Origin: Agelaius tricolor
Taxonomy: Eukaryota; Chordata; Aves; Passeriformes; Icteridae
Assembly (NCBI GenBank): GCA_023055355.1
Contig: JALJCS010000009.1
Location: 45,042,501 to 45,106,500, forward strand
Direction of reading: 5' to 3'
DNA: 64,000 nucleotides
A model generated the notes under the pieces. The model made no database searches. It was given only the letters and a program-made list of their open reading frames with translations, and was not told the origin of the DNA. Both the position numbers and the translations under genes were made by a program. Below are positions 1 through 20,200 of this stretch, piece by piece; position 1 is the stretch's first letter, and each line of letters opens with the position of its first letter.

Positions 1-105
1 GCAATTCCCTGAGTTGGAAGGGACCCACAACTGAGTCTAGGAATCCCACCAGGAATTCCCCAAGAATCCCACCACGTGCCTGAGAGCATTGTCCAAATGA
101 CCATA
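1..105 (-). repeat. CR1 LINE 3'-end fragment, antisense, cut by the window edge
   Basis: The text beginning GAGTTGGAAGGGACCC and continuing through CCCCAAGAATCCCACCACG and GAGAGCATTGTCCAAA is the recognisable antisense 3' region of an avian CR1 non-LTR retrotransposon. The right limit near 105 is where the resemblance fades. It lies in a DCAF6 intron. Confidence 0.75.
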
Positions 106-269
106 AGGCACTGGAGAAATAAGACCTAAGTTAATGGTTATAAGCCTTAGGTTCTCTGCAATTGTTTTGTATAGGGAAAACAGTGCAAAGGAGAAGGTGG
201 CAACAAGAGTGGATAAAAAATAAGATGTTAAAATCAGAGAGCTCAAGAGAAGGCATCAGGGTTTGTGGT

Positions 270-368
270 CCTCAGCACTGGTCCAGTGGAAGATGTCTCT
301 GTCCCTGGCAGGGGCTTGAGGGATGATCTTTAAGGTCTCTTCCAGCCCAAAGCTGTCTACTATGAAAA
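270..368 (+). repeat. CR1 LINE 3'-end fragment, sense
   Basis: The run TGGTCCAGTGGAAG, CCCTGGCAGGGG, GATGATCTTTAAGGTC and CTTCCAGCCCAAAG is the typical end of an avian CR1 element in sense orientation, just before its short terminal repeats. It is diverged and 5'-truncated. It lies in the same DCAF6 intron as the antisense piece at the left edge. Confidence 0.8.
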
Positions 369-3300
369 ATAGACCATGTTTGTCTGTGTGTGAGTACATT
401 TGGAAACTTGGGAGGTGAAAAAAATCCTCAGTACTGAAGGAATCAATAGTAAGCTCAATTCTCAGTGCAGAGCTGAGACAAGAGGGATGGAGCAAGGAAG
501 CAGGGAGACGTGAGCTCTGCACCCAGCTGAGCTCAGGAGACTGACCATTATCAGGCTGGATAATGGTGTTTGGAAGAAGCAGGGTTATCTCAGGTACCAG
601 ATGAGTTTTATGGCAGCCACTACGTTATTGTCCTTTAACAAACAAACCAGATATTTAATTGTGCAAATTGTACAGATTCTTGTTTTGAAAAAAATCCTCA
701 TTATGCTTCAGAACTTCTAAATATACAGAAAACACCCTGTGTGACAACTTATATATTTTAAGACTTAGCTTATGTGTATACATATTTTCCATTTTTCTCC
801 ATTTATAATATGGATCAGTTTGCATCACAGGATTTTTGTGGGTTTGTTTTTTTGTTTGCCTATCTTGAACTTATTTTTAACTAAAAAAATATGGCTGCAC
901 TTCTGAATCCCTTTTCCACTCATCTCTGTCTTAATTTAAATGGACTTTTGATAATTAATTACGACTATTAACTTTGAGGACTTTAAACCTGGCTGATCAT
1001 AAGGGGAAAAGCAGTGCTCTGTGAATACTTCCTAGAGCTGTACCCATTGATGGGGTTGCCTGAGGAGTGCCAACACAATGTGCATAAATTCCATTGTCTG
1101 ACATTTTGTGCTTGGAAAGAGCAGTGTGGAAGGGAAGCAGCAGCTCTCAGCCAGGCTCAGCTCAAGCTGACCTCAGAACAGTTCAAATTGCACAGCACAC
1201 TTCTGTACCCACTGATGCTCCAAGTGATGAGGCTGCTTCTGTGTTTGTGTTGGCAAAGACAGGAATTGCTCATCACAAATACAAATGAAAACAGCTATGT
1301 CAGATTTTAAAATTCTTGTGCGTGTATGACTTAAAAATAATTACAGAAAATCTGTAGTTATCAACAAGTAATATCTCTCAGAGAGAAGGCTTTTTCCTGT
1401 AATGTTCTGTGTTCTGAAATGTCACTAAATTGGGCTCATATTTATGTTTTCTGGAGCAGACTTGCCTCTGCCATGTTCTTGCTTTCTCCAGGGCTCAATC
1501 CCAGTATGACAGTTGTGTGTGCTTGGCTGCCTTCTCCCTGGTGAAGGTAATCATTGGCTTCCAAGATAACTAAATAGAAATCCACTCCTGCCTTTTAAAA
1601 TGAGGCCCCAAATGAGGAGGTTAAATTCAGAGCTCCATTTAGTTGAAAGACAGTTTTAACCAAAATTGCTTCTGTGCTTCTGCTCTTATTTAAAAATGCA
1701 TGATTCTGATTGCTGAGTAGTATTGAGGTTTTTTTGTAATGTCTGCATATTTCAGCCTAGGGAAATGGAGAGGAGGAGATCAATTTTCATAGAGATGTTT
1801 AGATGAAAAATTGTGCAAGAAACTACTTTGCTTTACCAATTAGCAACTTTAATATTATCTTCTAATCCCAAGACCTGTTACTGCTGTCCAGCAAGTAACC
1901 CTTCTGAAACAGCTGGACAAGTCTACTGCTCTCTCAGTCCTAATGATATTTAACTTCCCAGCCTCTTCACTGCACATCTTTAATTAATTTAGGTAAATAA
2001 ATGCACCAAAATTACAAAAAGGAATCACAGTAAATGATAGATGCTTTTACTTTCTCACACAAACCCCATCTTTTTTTAAAAGGAAGTAAAACCCAAATCT
2101 GCACAAATAATGGTTTGAAGTTTCTGTAAGTGTTTGATGCAGCCTATCTGTCACCCTTTTTCCTTTATGTAGAAGGAAACTGGTGAGGAGAATAACTCAG
2201 TGATCTTGAAAGCACAGTAGATAAAAACATAGGCTTCTTTTTTTACCCCTCTTTTGTATGAAGATGTTGTGAAGAACCCTCTTCAATCTGTTGAAGATTA
2301 AAGTTGAAACTCGGCATATTAGAAGGAATAACTAAAAAATATAGTATGTTTATTTACTGTAGTATAAAAAAGATGAATGAGGAAATTGTCTGGGGATTGA
2401 AAGGATAGAAAACTCTCACAAAGGAAGTAGTAGTCTACTTTTTCTGGTGCTGTTTGCTAGGCAAACATCTAAGAAATGTATTATAATAAATAGCACACTG
2501 TTAAATGGATCTATTGGCTGGTGCTTTCAAAACTCTTCTGGTTTCTATAAAAAAAGTATTAAAATTTATTTTGAAAGCTTAGCTGTATTAGGTGATCTGT
2601 CTTAGTAAAACAGTGTGTAGTTTGTTGGTTTATTTGTTTTTATAGTAAATAAATTTGCATTAATGACTTACATTCCTTCTCCTTCTTTGCTTAGCTGTAG
2701 CATAACATTTATTTCACCTTAACTTTTTGGTGCAACTTTCTCCTGTGGCAAAAAATGGACAAAAATCTAAGCAGATCACAGGCTGAGAGAACTAGTGATG
2801 AGATAGATCTGGTGGGGGTTTTTTCCGGAGTAGAGGACTTGTTGTTGGGGTCGCCAGATCAGTGACTAAAATACTGGAAAAGATTACTTAAAAACAAATT
2901 CAGGCTACTTTCTGGCAGCAGTGTAGTGAGGTTCTTGGATCCATTTAATTTTTAGGATCATATAAATTGCTGTAATAGTTTCACTCCTTGCATTCTGCTA
3001 AAATCTGTACCTGCTTCCTCTTGAGAGTGACATTCCCCTTGGACTTTGTTCAGGACCTCAAAGCTAATAATGACAAGGAATGACAGAAGAAAAAGAACTG
3101 AGATGTGACTGTCTGGTCATATCTGGAATTATGGGGATCTGCAAACTGAACAACTAAACAGGAAAAATTTGACACCAAGGTCTTTTCACAGATTAATAAA
3201 ATAATAAGTTCCTGGAATTAAACGTTCACAAAACAAATTATATAATTTGGCTTTTGATTTTCCTCTGTTATTTTGGGAAATCTCCAGCTGTAAACTTTAC

Positions 3301-3430
3301 TGCTAACATATGGGATAGGTGTTCCAATAATTGATCTCAAATCATCTTTTCCTTAGTAGGAGCTTCCTAAAAGCTGTCTAAATCTTGAGTCATCATAGAG
3401 AAGTATTGACAAGAAATACATTGGAAAAAA
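369..3430. other. DCAF6 intron sequence, no exon recognised
   Basis: This AT-rich intron sequence has no open frame resembling the DCAF6 insert or any other protein I know. The open frames at 1014-1310 carry no recognisable domain. I see only short A and T runs and nothing else of note. Confidence 0.6.
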
Positions 3431-3633
3431 TCTTATGAGAAATCAAATCACACTGAGACACACATTAGATCCTTAATGGCTTTTTAAAATTAAAAAACTT
3501 CTGTTCTGACATAGATTTTTTTGAAATTTTTTTTTGATCTTATAAAAAACCAAATCACTCTGAGAGACACATTGGATCCTTAATGGCTTTTTAAAATTTA
3601 AAAACTTCTGTTCTGGCATAGATTTTTTTTTTT
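3431..3633. repeat. Imperfect tandem duplication, two copies, period 107 bp
   Basis: Copy 1 (3431-3537) and copy 2 (from 3538 to about 3633) align base for base over about 93 bp. Both begin TCTTAT and share ATCCTTAATGGCTTTTTAAAA and AAACTTCTGTTCTG, with roughly ten substitutions. The copies end in different lengths of poly-T. The repeat sits about 300 bp before the IQ-motif exon of DCAF6. Confidence 0.9.
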
Positions 3634-3947
3634 TCACTTCAGAATTTTGCTACCCTGGTATGGGTGGAGGATGAAAATAAAATAGCATGTGAATTTTGCC
3701 AGCAGCTGAAGTTTGTTCTACAGAGGGGGAATAAAACCTGGCATCACTTGACATTCCACTGTCTTGCATGCTATTCTTGTTGTACGCCAGGATGGAAAAA
3801 TTCACGTCTGTAATTTTACAGTTGGGATTATGCTGATGTCTGTGTCAAACTCATGGAGAATGTGGTGGAGTGCCTAATGCTGATGTTTGGGAGCCCCTTG
3901 CAGTGCCTGGGGAGGGGCTCTCAGTGCTGCTCTCTCTGGATTCACAG

Positions 3948-4086
3948 ACGATCCGCTGTGGCCCGCATCCAGGAGCTCTTCAGGAGGAGGAAGGAGAGGA
4001 AGGAGATGGAGGAGCTGGAGACGCTGAACATCAGGCGGCCCCTGATAAAGATGGTTTACAAAGGGCACCGCAACTCCCGCACCATG
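3948..4086 (+). CDS. DCAF6: DCAF6 exon encoding the IQ motif
   Basis: The exon starts after TTCACAG in phase 2 (its first base completes an Arg codon) and ends at CACCATG before GTACAG in phase 0. It reads (R)[18 protein letters not shown], then a Glu-rich link, then TLNIRRP and [10 protein letters not shown]. The IQ-type calmodulin-binding motif (IQ followed by RRRKER) is clear. Family members use it for Ca2+/calmodulin binding. Human DCAF6 differs at only a few positions as I recall it. The preceding exon, which should end with two bases of the split Arg codon, is not in the window. Open frames that extend further left and right are intron read-through. Confidence 0.95.
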
Positions 4087-12928
<8,842 letters not shown>

Positions 12929-12993
12929 ACCGATTGGAAGGTGACAGATCAGAAGGATCTGGCCAGGAAAATGAAAATGAAGATGAAGAGTAA
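12929..12993 (+). CDS. DCAF6: DCAF6 terminal coding exon and stop
   Basis: The exon starts after GTGTTTTGCAG. Its first two bases complete an Asp codon, followed by RLEGDRSEGSGQENENEDEE and the stop TAA at 12991-12993. The highly acidic C-terminus is the known end of DCAF6. The exon is only 21 codons and was found by homology and phase. Confidence 0.96.
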
Positions 12994-13166
12994 CCAACAG
13001 TTGTGTGTGAGCACCTGGAAGTCAATGAAATTTGTATAAGACATTAATTATATTTTTCCTTACAGAGCTTTAGTGCAATTCTGAGGTATTGCTTTTGGAT
13101 AACCTAACCTTTTTTTTTTTTTTTTGAATGACTGTGTGCATGACTTGGGGAGAGTGTGCAAGTTAA

Positions 13167-13172
13167 AATAAA
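13167..13172 (+). terminator. Polyadenylation signal AATAAA (proximal)
   Basis: Canonical hexamer 174 bases after the DCAF6 stop codon, followed by a T/TG-rich stretch. It is likely the main or proximal poly(A) site. Confidence 0.65.
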
Positions 13173-13311
13173 CAAAAATGTTTTTAAAATGTTTTGCCAT
13201 GTATGAGGGGTGCTAGAAGATGCCAAGTGCAATATTTTCCTTAAACAGCAAATGTGAGAGCTTGGATCAATGTTTTAAAGTAACTTTCATGATAGTAAAA
13301 ACGTTGGTTCA

Positions 13312-13317
13312 AATAAA
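13312..13317 (+). terminator. Polyadenylation signal AATAAA (distal)
   Basis: Canonical hexamer about 320 bases after the DCAF6 stop. A TG and T-rich stretch (CTGTTTGCATGTTTGTTGC) follows, as expected of a downstream element. Confidence 0.6.
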
Positions 13318-13794
13318 TTTCTATACCTGCTGTTTGCATGTTTGTTGCTTTCTAATTAAAAGATTTGGTTGTTTTAAGTAGTTTTCTGGTTTTTCTTTGT
13401 GCAGCAATTGGTTTATCACCTTGTAATTACGACCCCATTGCTGCCTTTGCAGTATTTGTATTCTTTCTTACAGTGTTTGTGAAGTAACAAACACAATTAT
13501 TTCTTGCAGTGAACACTGGGGACTTTTAAGACCCTGTGTCTCTTGATTCTTGCATTTCCCACACTTATGTAGGCAAAAATTCTCTCTCCCTCAGTTGTAT
13601 AATGTCACTTCCCATTCCCTGTGCTTGGGTCTGTAATGCTGTGAAATAGTTGGATTTCACTGATAGATCTGTGAGTCTGCCTTTGCAACAGCAGCAGGTA
13701 CATCTTAATTTCCACTGGATTTAGGGAACATGAATTTAAAAATGCCTGTGCATTGTTTCCTAGGAGTAATTATCTGGGAAGGCTGTTCAGTCTG

Positions 13795-13838
13795 TTTTAT
13801 GGGCTTTACCCTTCAGTTTTATGGGCTTTACCCTACAG
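13795..13838. repeat. 22-bp tandem duplication, two copies
   Basis: TTTTATGGGCTTTACCCT plus TCAG (13795-13816) is repeated immediately as the same 18 bases plus ACAG (13817-13838). There is one mismatch in 22. Confidence 0.95.
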
Positions 13839-15583
13839 ATTTCTGGATGGCATTGGGGAAGAGAAAGTGAAGGAAGGAAGGTGGAGCAGTGAAAGAGCTG
13901 TTTGCTTAATGGCAGTTCTTGCCAAGGATGGCAGATGTTAAGAGGCTTCACTGGGGAATACAGAATGCTGGGAAGAATTCTAAATCAGGGGGATGAGGGT
14001 ACTGGAGGCTTCATTACCCTGCTGACATTAAAATACACATTCATCACACAAGCTGCACAAACTTTGCTGACATCAACAAAAGGAATTCCCCACACTAGAT
14101 AAAAAAGAACATTAGCACAACATCCTGATTCACAGTGCAGGCAGGCTGAAGGGACATGGGGAAGGGATATAAAGGGAAAACTAAAACAACTGAAAGAGAT
14201 AAAGAGAACTTTGTAAGGGAGGAGAAGTGGGAATTGTATGGAACTCAGCTGGCAGTAACACTGAAGATATTCCCTTGGGCAAAGGAAAAATAACATAAGG
14301 GGAGAGGAAAAGTGTGAGGAGATGGATAAGGGTGGCTGGGTGGTTTCCTTGTTTGTTTTAAAGGAGCAGTTAAGAAATCATTGAAAGTGATGCAGTGGAG
14401 AGAATTTGGCAAAGGAGAAAATAACTGTTGAGGAAAGAGGATTTTGGAGTCAGAGGGTGCTGAGAAGAATGGACACCTCAAACGCTGGAGTGCTGTGAAA
14501 CCCAGGAAACATCACATCCTGAGGAGGTCAGTGCAACACAGAGAGGATGGAGATCTGCTATGTGTTTGATGTTTACCTAGCATCAGCAAGGGAGAGGAGA
14601 AAATGTCAAGGTAAGATGCTTGTTTGTTAAGGAAATGGAGTGAGAGGAACAGCTAATATGGATATCTGTCTTTTCTGCTGGAATAAGTGGCCCTTCTGTG
14701 GGAGAAGGGAGCATCACTGTAATTTTTTTCTCATGAGATAACGTTTTAGTCAAGCATGTTCAGATCAGTAAGAAATGAAAGAATATTTTATGACTTTGTG
14801 GTGGATCTGTTTGGAAAGGGATGAACACAAGGGTTTAGCACTATTCAAACCTTGCTGCTCATAGCACTGCACTGAGCAATGTTTTTCTATCACATGTAAA
14901 TTAAGCTTGAATTTTTATAACACGGGTTCTGCTCTCATGAGATTTGAAAGAACTATACAGGAAATGTCTGAGGTGTTTAGTGTATAGATAAAATAGGATT
15001 GTCTGCTCCACTGCTGGGGCTCCTGAGCAATTTTGTGAATGAAATAGAGTAACACAATGCTAATGCAGTTGGGTTCTCTGTAGTTGATTTTTGAGGTAAT
15101 TTCTTCCAAAATTAGCCCTGGTGTTTCTACAGAAGCCTGACTCGTCTTATTTAGAAATTATTAGTTTTCTGCCTTGAAAATAAATTCTTCCTCAAGTAAA
15201 TATATGGACAGGATAGCTTTTGTCTTCCCCAGAGAGGTTTAATAAATCACTGTGGATATCTTTCTAAAAATAAAAAAGCTGCTTGTGCCACTTTTGCTTT
15301 ACTTATAGCAATTGCCAGCAAAGAGCATACCAACAGCAATAATCTTGTCTTTTTTTCCCACAGTTCCCCAGTAGGAACATTATTCCCAAAATGTCTCTTA
15401 TTTATTCAAAAGCTAAATATTAGCTTTAATTCCTGATGCACAGCTGCGTGTTTACTGATTAAAAGGAGGATTTAATCTCAATAAGGGAAAAAATGTAATA
15501 TCTGGAGATTTTTTCAAATTTCACTGAAGCTTTTCAGGCAGTTTTTCTAAAATGAAGATATCTATAGTGTTTGGGTTGGCTTC

Positions 15584-15601
15584 TTTTTTTTTTTTTTTTT
15601 T
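15584..15601. repeat. Poly-T run (18)
   Basis: An uninterrupted run of 18 T after GGCTTC. It is a homopolymer only, and I see no retroposed body attached. Confidence 0.9.
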
Positions 15602-17225
15602 CAATTAACATTTATGTAATGGGCTAAATCTGAGTTCCTAGAACCATACAATAATAGGAGCTGTTGGCAGAAATGGGAAATATTGGCAATTCCTGAGTTT
15701 GCAGCTGCAAAAGAATATTGGAAAATGTTATGCAAATGTGCAGAGAAGTTAATCAAAGCAATAAGCCATCCCAAAGCCTCACAACTGGAGAAGGAAATTT
15801 CTGCTTGGGGTCTGGTTTCAGGCCGGGGCTCAGAGGTGGGTGGTGCTGCTGGAGCTCCCTCTAGTGCCCCGTTCCTGCTGCACTTGGACATATCCAAAAC
15901 CTTTATTGTCTGATAGCAGCCCAAATTTGATGGACAGGGTGGTGATAAGGATACAGGGAGCACCTTCTCCTGCTGTGAGGATTGCACATGCACTTCAGCA
16001 CTGTCATTGTTTGTGTGCTGGGAAGAGCAAGGGTTCAGGTGTCACTGCTCACTTCTAGGAAGGATATTCTTAACACAATTGCAAAGATCAAAAGCAACTT
16101 CTCTGATATGTTGCTACAATTCCTGGTAAATAATTTGGTGTCTTGAAGCCTGGGCAGATGGTCCCTGTAGGACACAATCTCCTTCAAATGACAAAGATGC
16201 TGAGCTTGTTCAAACCACTCTGAGTTCTGCTCTTTGTGCCTCCCCTGATGCAGGCGGGACAAGGTTTGTTGAAGGCATCCAGCATCACTTGGATTGTGCA
16301 TTTTTCTTACCTAAGCAGTAGATAAATGTTGCAGTAAGCTACTGTGTACACCTTTAACTCTTTGAAAATATCCCAGATGATGTTTTTGAGGAAGAAATTG
16401 CAGAAGTAAATGTTTAGTAAGGGTTTCACTGGCCTTGCACCAACAAAATAACCACTGAGTGTGTGTGGTTGTGTGCAGGGGATGAATATGCTCAGAGGGG
16501 CTGCCTGGGAGACTTGAACCATTCTTGTATGGAAAGCCAGTTTTTTATGGAAATATCCCACTGAGCCAGGCTCAGGCCATCACTCACAATCCTTGGGAAT
16601 AGTCCTGTTTCGTGGGCAGAGCTGGCAGCAGTGTTAAGAAATGAGCTGCAATTAGCAGCAGTTGGATCCCAGCCCATATTCCTCCTGATCCAGTCACACA
16701 CTCAACAAGAGACCAACCCCAAAAGCCTCAGCTGAAGCACAGGGAATGACACAGGAGGCATCTGTGAGGTCACTGCTCTGCCTAAACAGAGATTGAAGTA
16801 GTCCTTGAAAAGTGGGGTGAAATCAATTTTAGCTCTTTCCATAATCATAACGTGCACAAATACCTTTAGCTGTGTGAGCATCCAGCTTGTCTTCTCAGTG
16901 ACATTCTCTGCTGCTGAGTCTGAGTTATTTAAGGTTATAGAGATTTCTTTTCAACAGGTTTAAATGTTCCTTTTAGTATTTGCATTTGCTTTGTTCTCTT
17001 TGATGAAAAGGCACCATCCACCTTCTCAGTGCCTTTTAAGAACTTTCTGTCAATGTTCCCCTCTAGATTAATTTCCCTTTACTGGCAGAGCAAACTGAAG
17101 TTCAAAAAACAACTACTACTACAACCCACAGCAAGGTGTTTTGACAGGAAAAATAGGGATATGCTACTCTTCAAAGCAAGCTCCTTTTTTTCTGACTATT
17201 TCTCTACCCATATTATCATGCTGCC

Positions 17226-17245
17226 TTTTTTTTTTTTTTTTTTTT
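17226..17245. repeat. Poly-T run (20) followed by GCAGG
   Basis: Twenty T then GCAGGAGG. It resembles a strong 3' splice acceptor, but the following frame (RRMTVHWCIVHGI, then stop) matches nothing known, so it is recorded only as a homopolymer. Confidence 0.85.
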
Positions 17246-20200
17246 GCAGGAGGATGACTGTACACTGGTGCATAGTCCATGGAATTTGACAGATTCACTA
17301 TCCAAATAAGAACTGATGGCTACTAATTTAGGAAAATCTCGCTTAAATAGAAAACCCTCTAAATAGAGTTTGTTAATGAGCTTTGTAACTAATTGGAAAA
17401 CAAATCCCAGGGAATTGCAGCTGTTCACAAACAGCACTGCAGTTCTTCTCCTTCCCCTCTGCAGCATGACTCCATGCTCAGACTCTGTTTCCAAGATTTT
17501 CTCCTTCCTCACCTCACTTCTTAAGAAATTTGGTTAAAAACCACATACCTTTAAAACAAACCTGTCACAGTTAAGTCATCTAAAGGAATGACAATTAACA
17601 CAAGTACTTTTAATGGTGGGTTGAATGTGACACTTGCCAAGTTGCAAGATGGGGTTTCTGTTCCTCAGAGAGTGATGGCCATTCAGTAGTTGTGCAAGGT
17701 GAGTTGGGGTTCAACTCTTGCTGACTTAATGTTGTCATAGTTGTCAGTAGGCAGCTCTGAGAATGCCTGTTCAGCACTTTGTTCATGGGAGAGTGTTTGG
17801 GACTGCTACTTAATTCCATGAGCATTCAAATTCGAAATACTGTGCTTTAAAATAATTTGTGGTTATTTTACCCAGGATTAGAAAGAGCAAGGAAGAGTTC
17901 TGTAAGTCTTTAAATGAACATAGCTTTAAAAATAGTGTTAGGCACTGTGACAAAACCTTTTGGCTTGGATGCTGGTTGCTCTACAGCAGCTTTCCAGGCA
18001 CAAGGACATAGAAGACCTACTTCAAAATTCTTTCCAATTTTTCTCAGGTGTTTTTTTTTTTCTTTTTAGATATAATTATACTGTGCACCTGCTACCATTG
18101 CATGTAAAATTTGTGCAATGAGTACACTGAAGAAGGGGATTCTCTCTGTAGCAAGAGCTCTTGCTGACCCCAAGAACAGGGAGACTGGCACTCCCCAGAG
18201 TTAAAGTCAGCCTCTCCATCAGCACCCCCTCCCCATGGCAGGAGCAATTCCCAGCCCTTCTCTCCTTCCCAACCACACTGTGTGTGCCTGCTCTGGGGCC
18301 CTGGGTGCCACCAAGGGTGACAGTCACACACTCCCCCACCACACTGAAAATCCATGTGGATGGCTCAGAAACTCAGCTTCATTCACAGCACTTGAATGCC
18401 AAGTCGCTGCGCTGAATGGATTTGATTGCAGTCTGGAGACTCTAAATTTGGACTGTTACATACTCGTACAGAGGAGAGCTGGGCAAGAGATACAGAAATG
18501 AAAAACTGATTTAATTCCTGACATCCTGCTTCTCATGCTGTCTTTCCCCTCTGTTTGCTGTCATTCCATGAAGCAGTTTGGAGAAGTGACTCAAATGTTT
18601 AAGAGAGTGAACCCAAGATGCAGTTTTGGTCTGTCAGTGGACAGGCAGAGAGCAGACAGGAGGAGCAAAAGAAAGGTCTCCACTTCCCTCTGCATATTCA
18701 TTCCCTGGGAAGCAGAAAGCAGTGAAAGCAAACAATGTGAGGATAAATGAAAAGGTGAGTTAGACACAAGGGGGAAAATTTTCAATGCAGCAATGATATT
18801 TTGGTTCACTGAAAGACAGTCTAGAAGCAGAGGGATGTTACAGAGATGACTGAAGTGCAGCTGGGCTGCAGGGAAATGCTCCAATGCCACGTGCCTGCAA
18901 TATGGCAGGGGTTAAAACTATCAGAGGGATGTGACCTCCTGTGTTGCTGGGTAGTGGCCACATGACACAGCTCTAAAAAAGTATTTCTAAGTTGCAGATC
19001 TATGCAGGATAACAAACTCTGCTGTGCTGCCTATCTAGAAGAGAAATGGGCTTCTCCTTTCCATGAGAGGATAGCTGACATCTCAGTGAAACTGCAGGTT
19101 GAAAAATAAGAGACATCCACCAGGATATATTCCTGAAGAAAGAGTAGATGGGAAATTGAGACTGGGAATCTCTTCTGCCTGGCAGCAGAGCCCCAGATCT
19201 GTGCCCACCAGGGTTTTGAGCCATGTCACCAAGTCTTCTGGCAGCCAGAGAGCAAACAGGGGATGCTCAAGCATCAAGACTGAGGTTCTGAGTCAAATGT
19301 TGCCATCCTCCTGACAGTGCTCAGCAATCGCCTCAGTGCTGATGTAAGTGGTGATCATATTTAGCTTTTGCACAGCTTAGCTTTAAAATGGTGTTAGAGC
19401 CAGTTTACAGAGATAGACAACATCAAAAGTCCTCTTCAAAAGACAGAAATTGGGCATGAATAAGGAGACAATTTGCCTACCATCCCTTATCAGCCTAATA
19501 ATAAAAGCAGGGTTTGGAGCCTTAACATTTCTGAGGTGAACCCCCTTCCACCAGCCTTTTAAAAATAGGAGGTGACTCAGTTTCTAACAAGTGCCTCCAC
19601 ACTGGCAGCTTCACATTAACCTCTTATGGAGGAGAGGGAGCACGTGTGTTTCTTGGTAAACCATTAGTGGCATTGCTGCTGCACTGCTTGGTGAGCTGTG
19701 GGATGGGCTCATGGGCTTTCTCAAAACAGTAAACAGGCTGGTGCAAAAGATGGAATTGCTTGTCACTGATAGGGGAATAACAGCTCTGAATGGGGTGGGT
19801 TTGTGCAGGTGTGACCTGAGCTCTTTAATCACCTTAGGTCTTAACAATAAAGACCATGAAATAGAGCTTTAGTGATTCAGCTTTCGCTGACAGAAGTGGA
19901 GCTGCAGCAGGATCGGCATCTGCCAGTCGTCCCTCTGTTGCCATGGTAACCCCCTAGGATGGGGTGCACTTCAGAAAAATGCAACTTCTGGGCTAAATTG
20001 TGGGCTGGAGGGTGGCAGATGGATGGGATTCAGCTGCCTCAGAGGGTGGAACTCCACAGCCAGACATTCAGATTTAGGAATCTACCCAGGTGGTCCATTT
20101 GGCACATCAGAAGCAAAATTCAATTTAAACCATCAATTTGTTCCCAGATTTGTTCACTGAGCCGTGAAACATGCAGAGCTAGCTGAATTCCCATGTAATC

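Larger units (their letters stand above)
12994..13340 (+). other. DCAF6: DCAF6 3' UTR (approximate end)
   Basis: Non-coding sequence follows the stop. It contains a 16-T run at 13110-13125 and two AATAAA signals. The end near 13340 is inferred from the second signal plus about 20-25 bases. Use of the first signal would end the message near 13190. Confidence 0.6.

Noticed and set aside
2170..2217. Exon-like acidic stretch after TTTATGTAG
   Set aside because: It reads KETGEENNSVILKAQ, but it has no donor, ends in an in-frame stop, and does not match the DCAF6 insert as I remember it.
17226..17289. Possible exon after the poly-T run and GCAGG
   Set aside because: The frame is short, unknown and without a donor. 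The T run alone explains the acceptor-like look.
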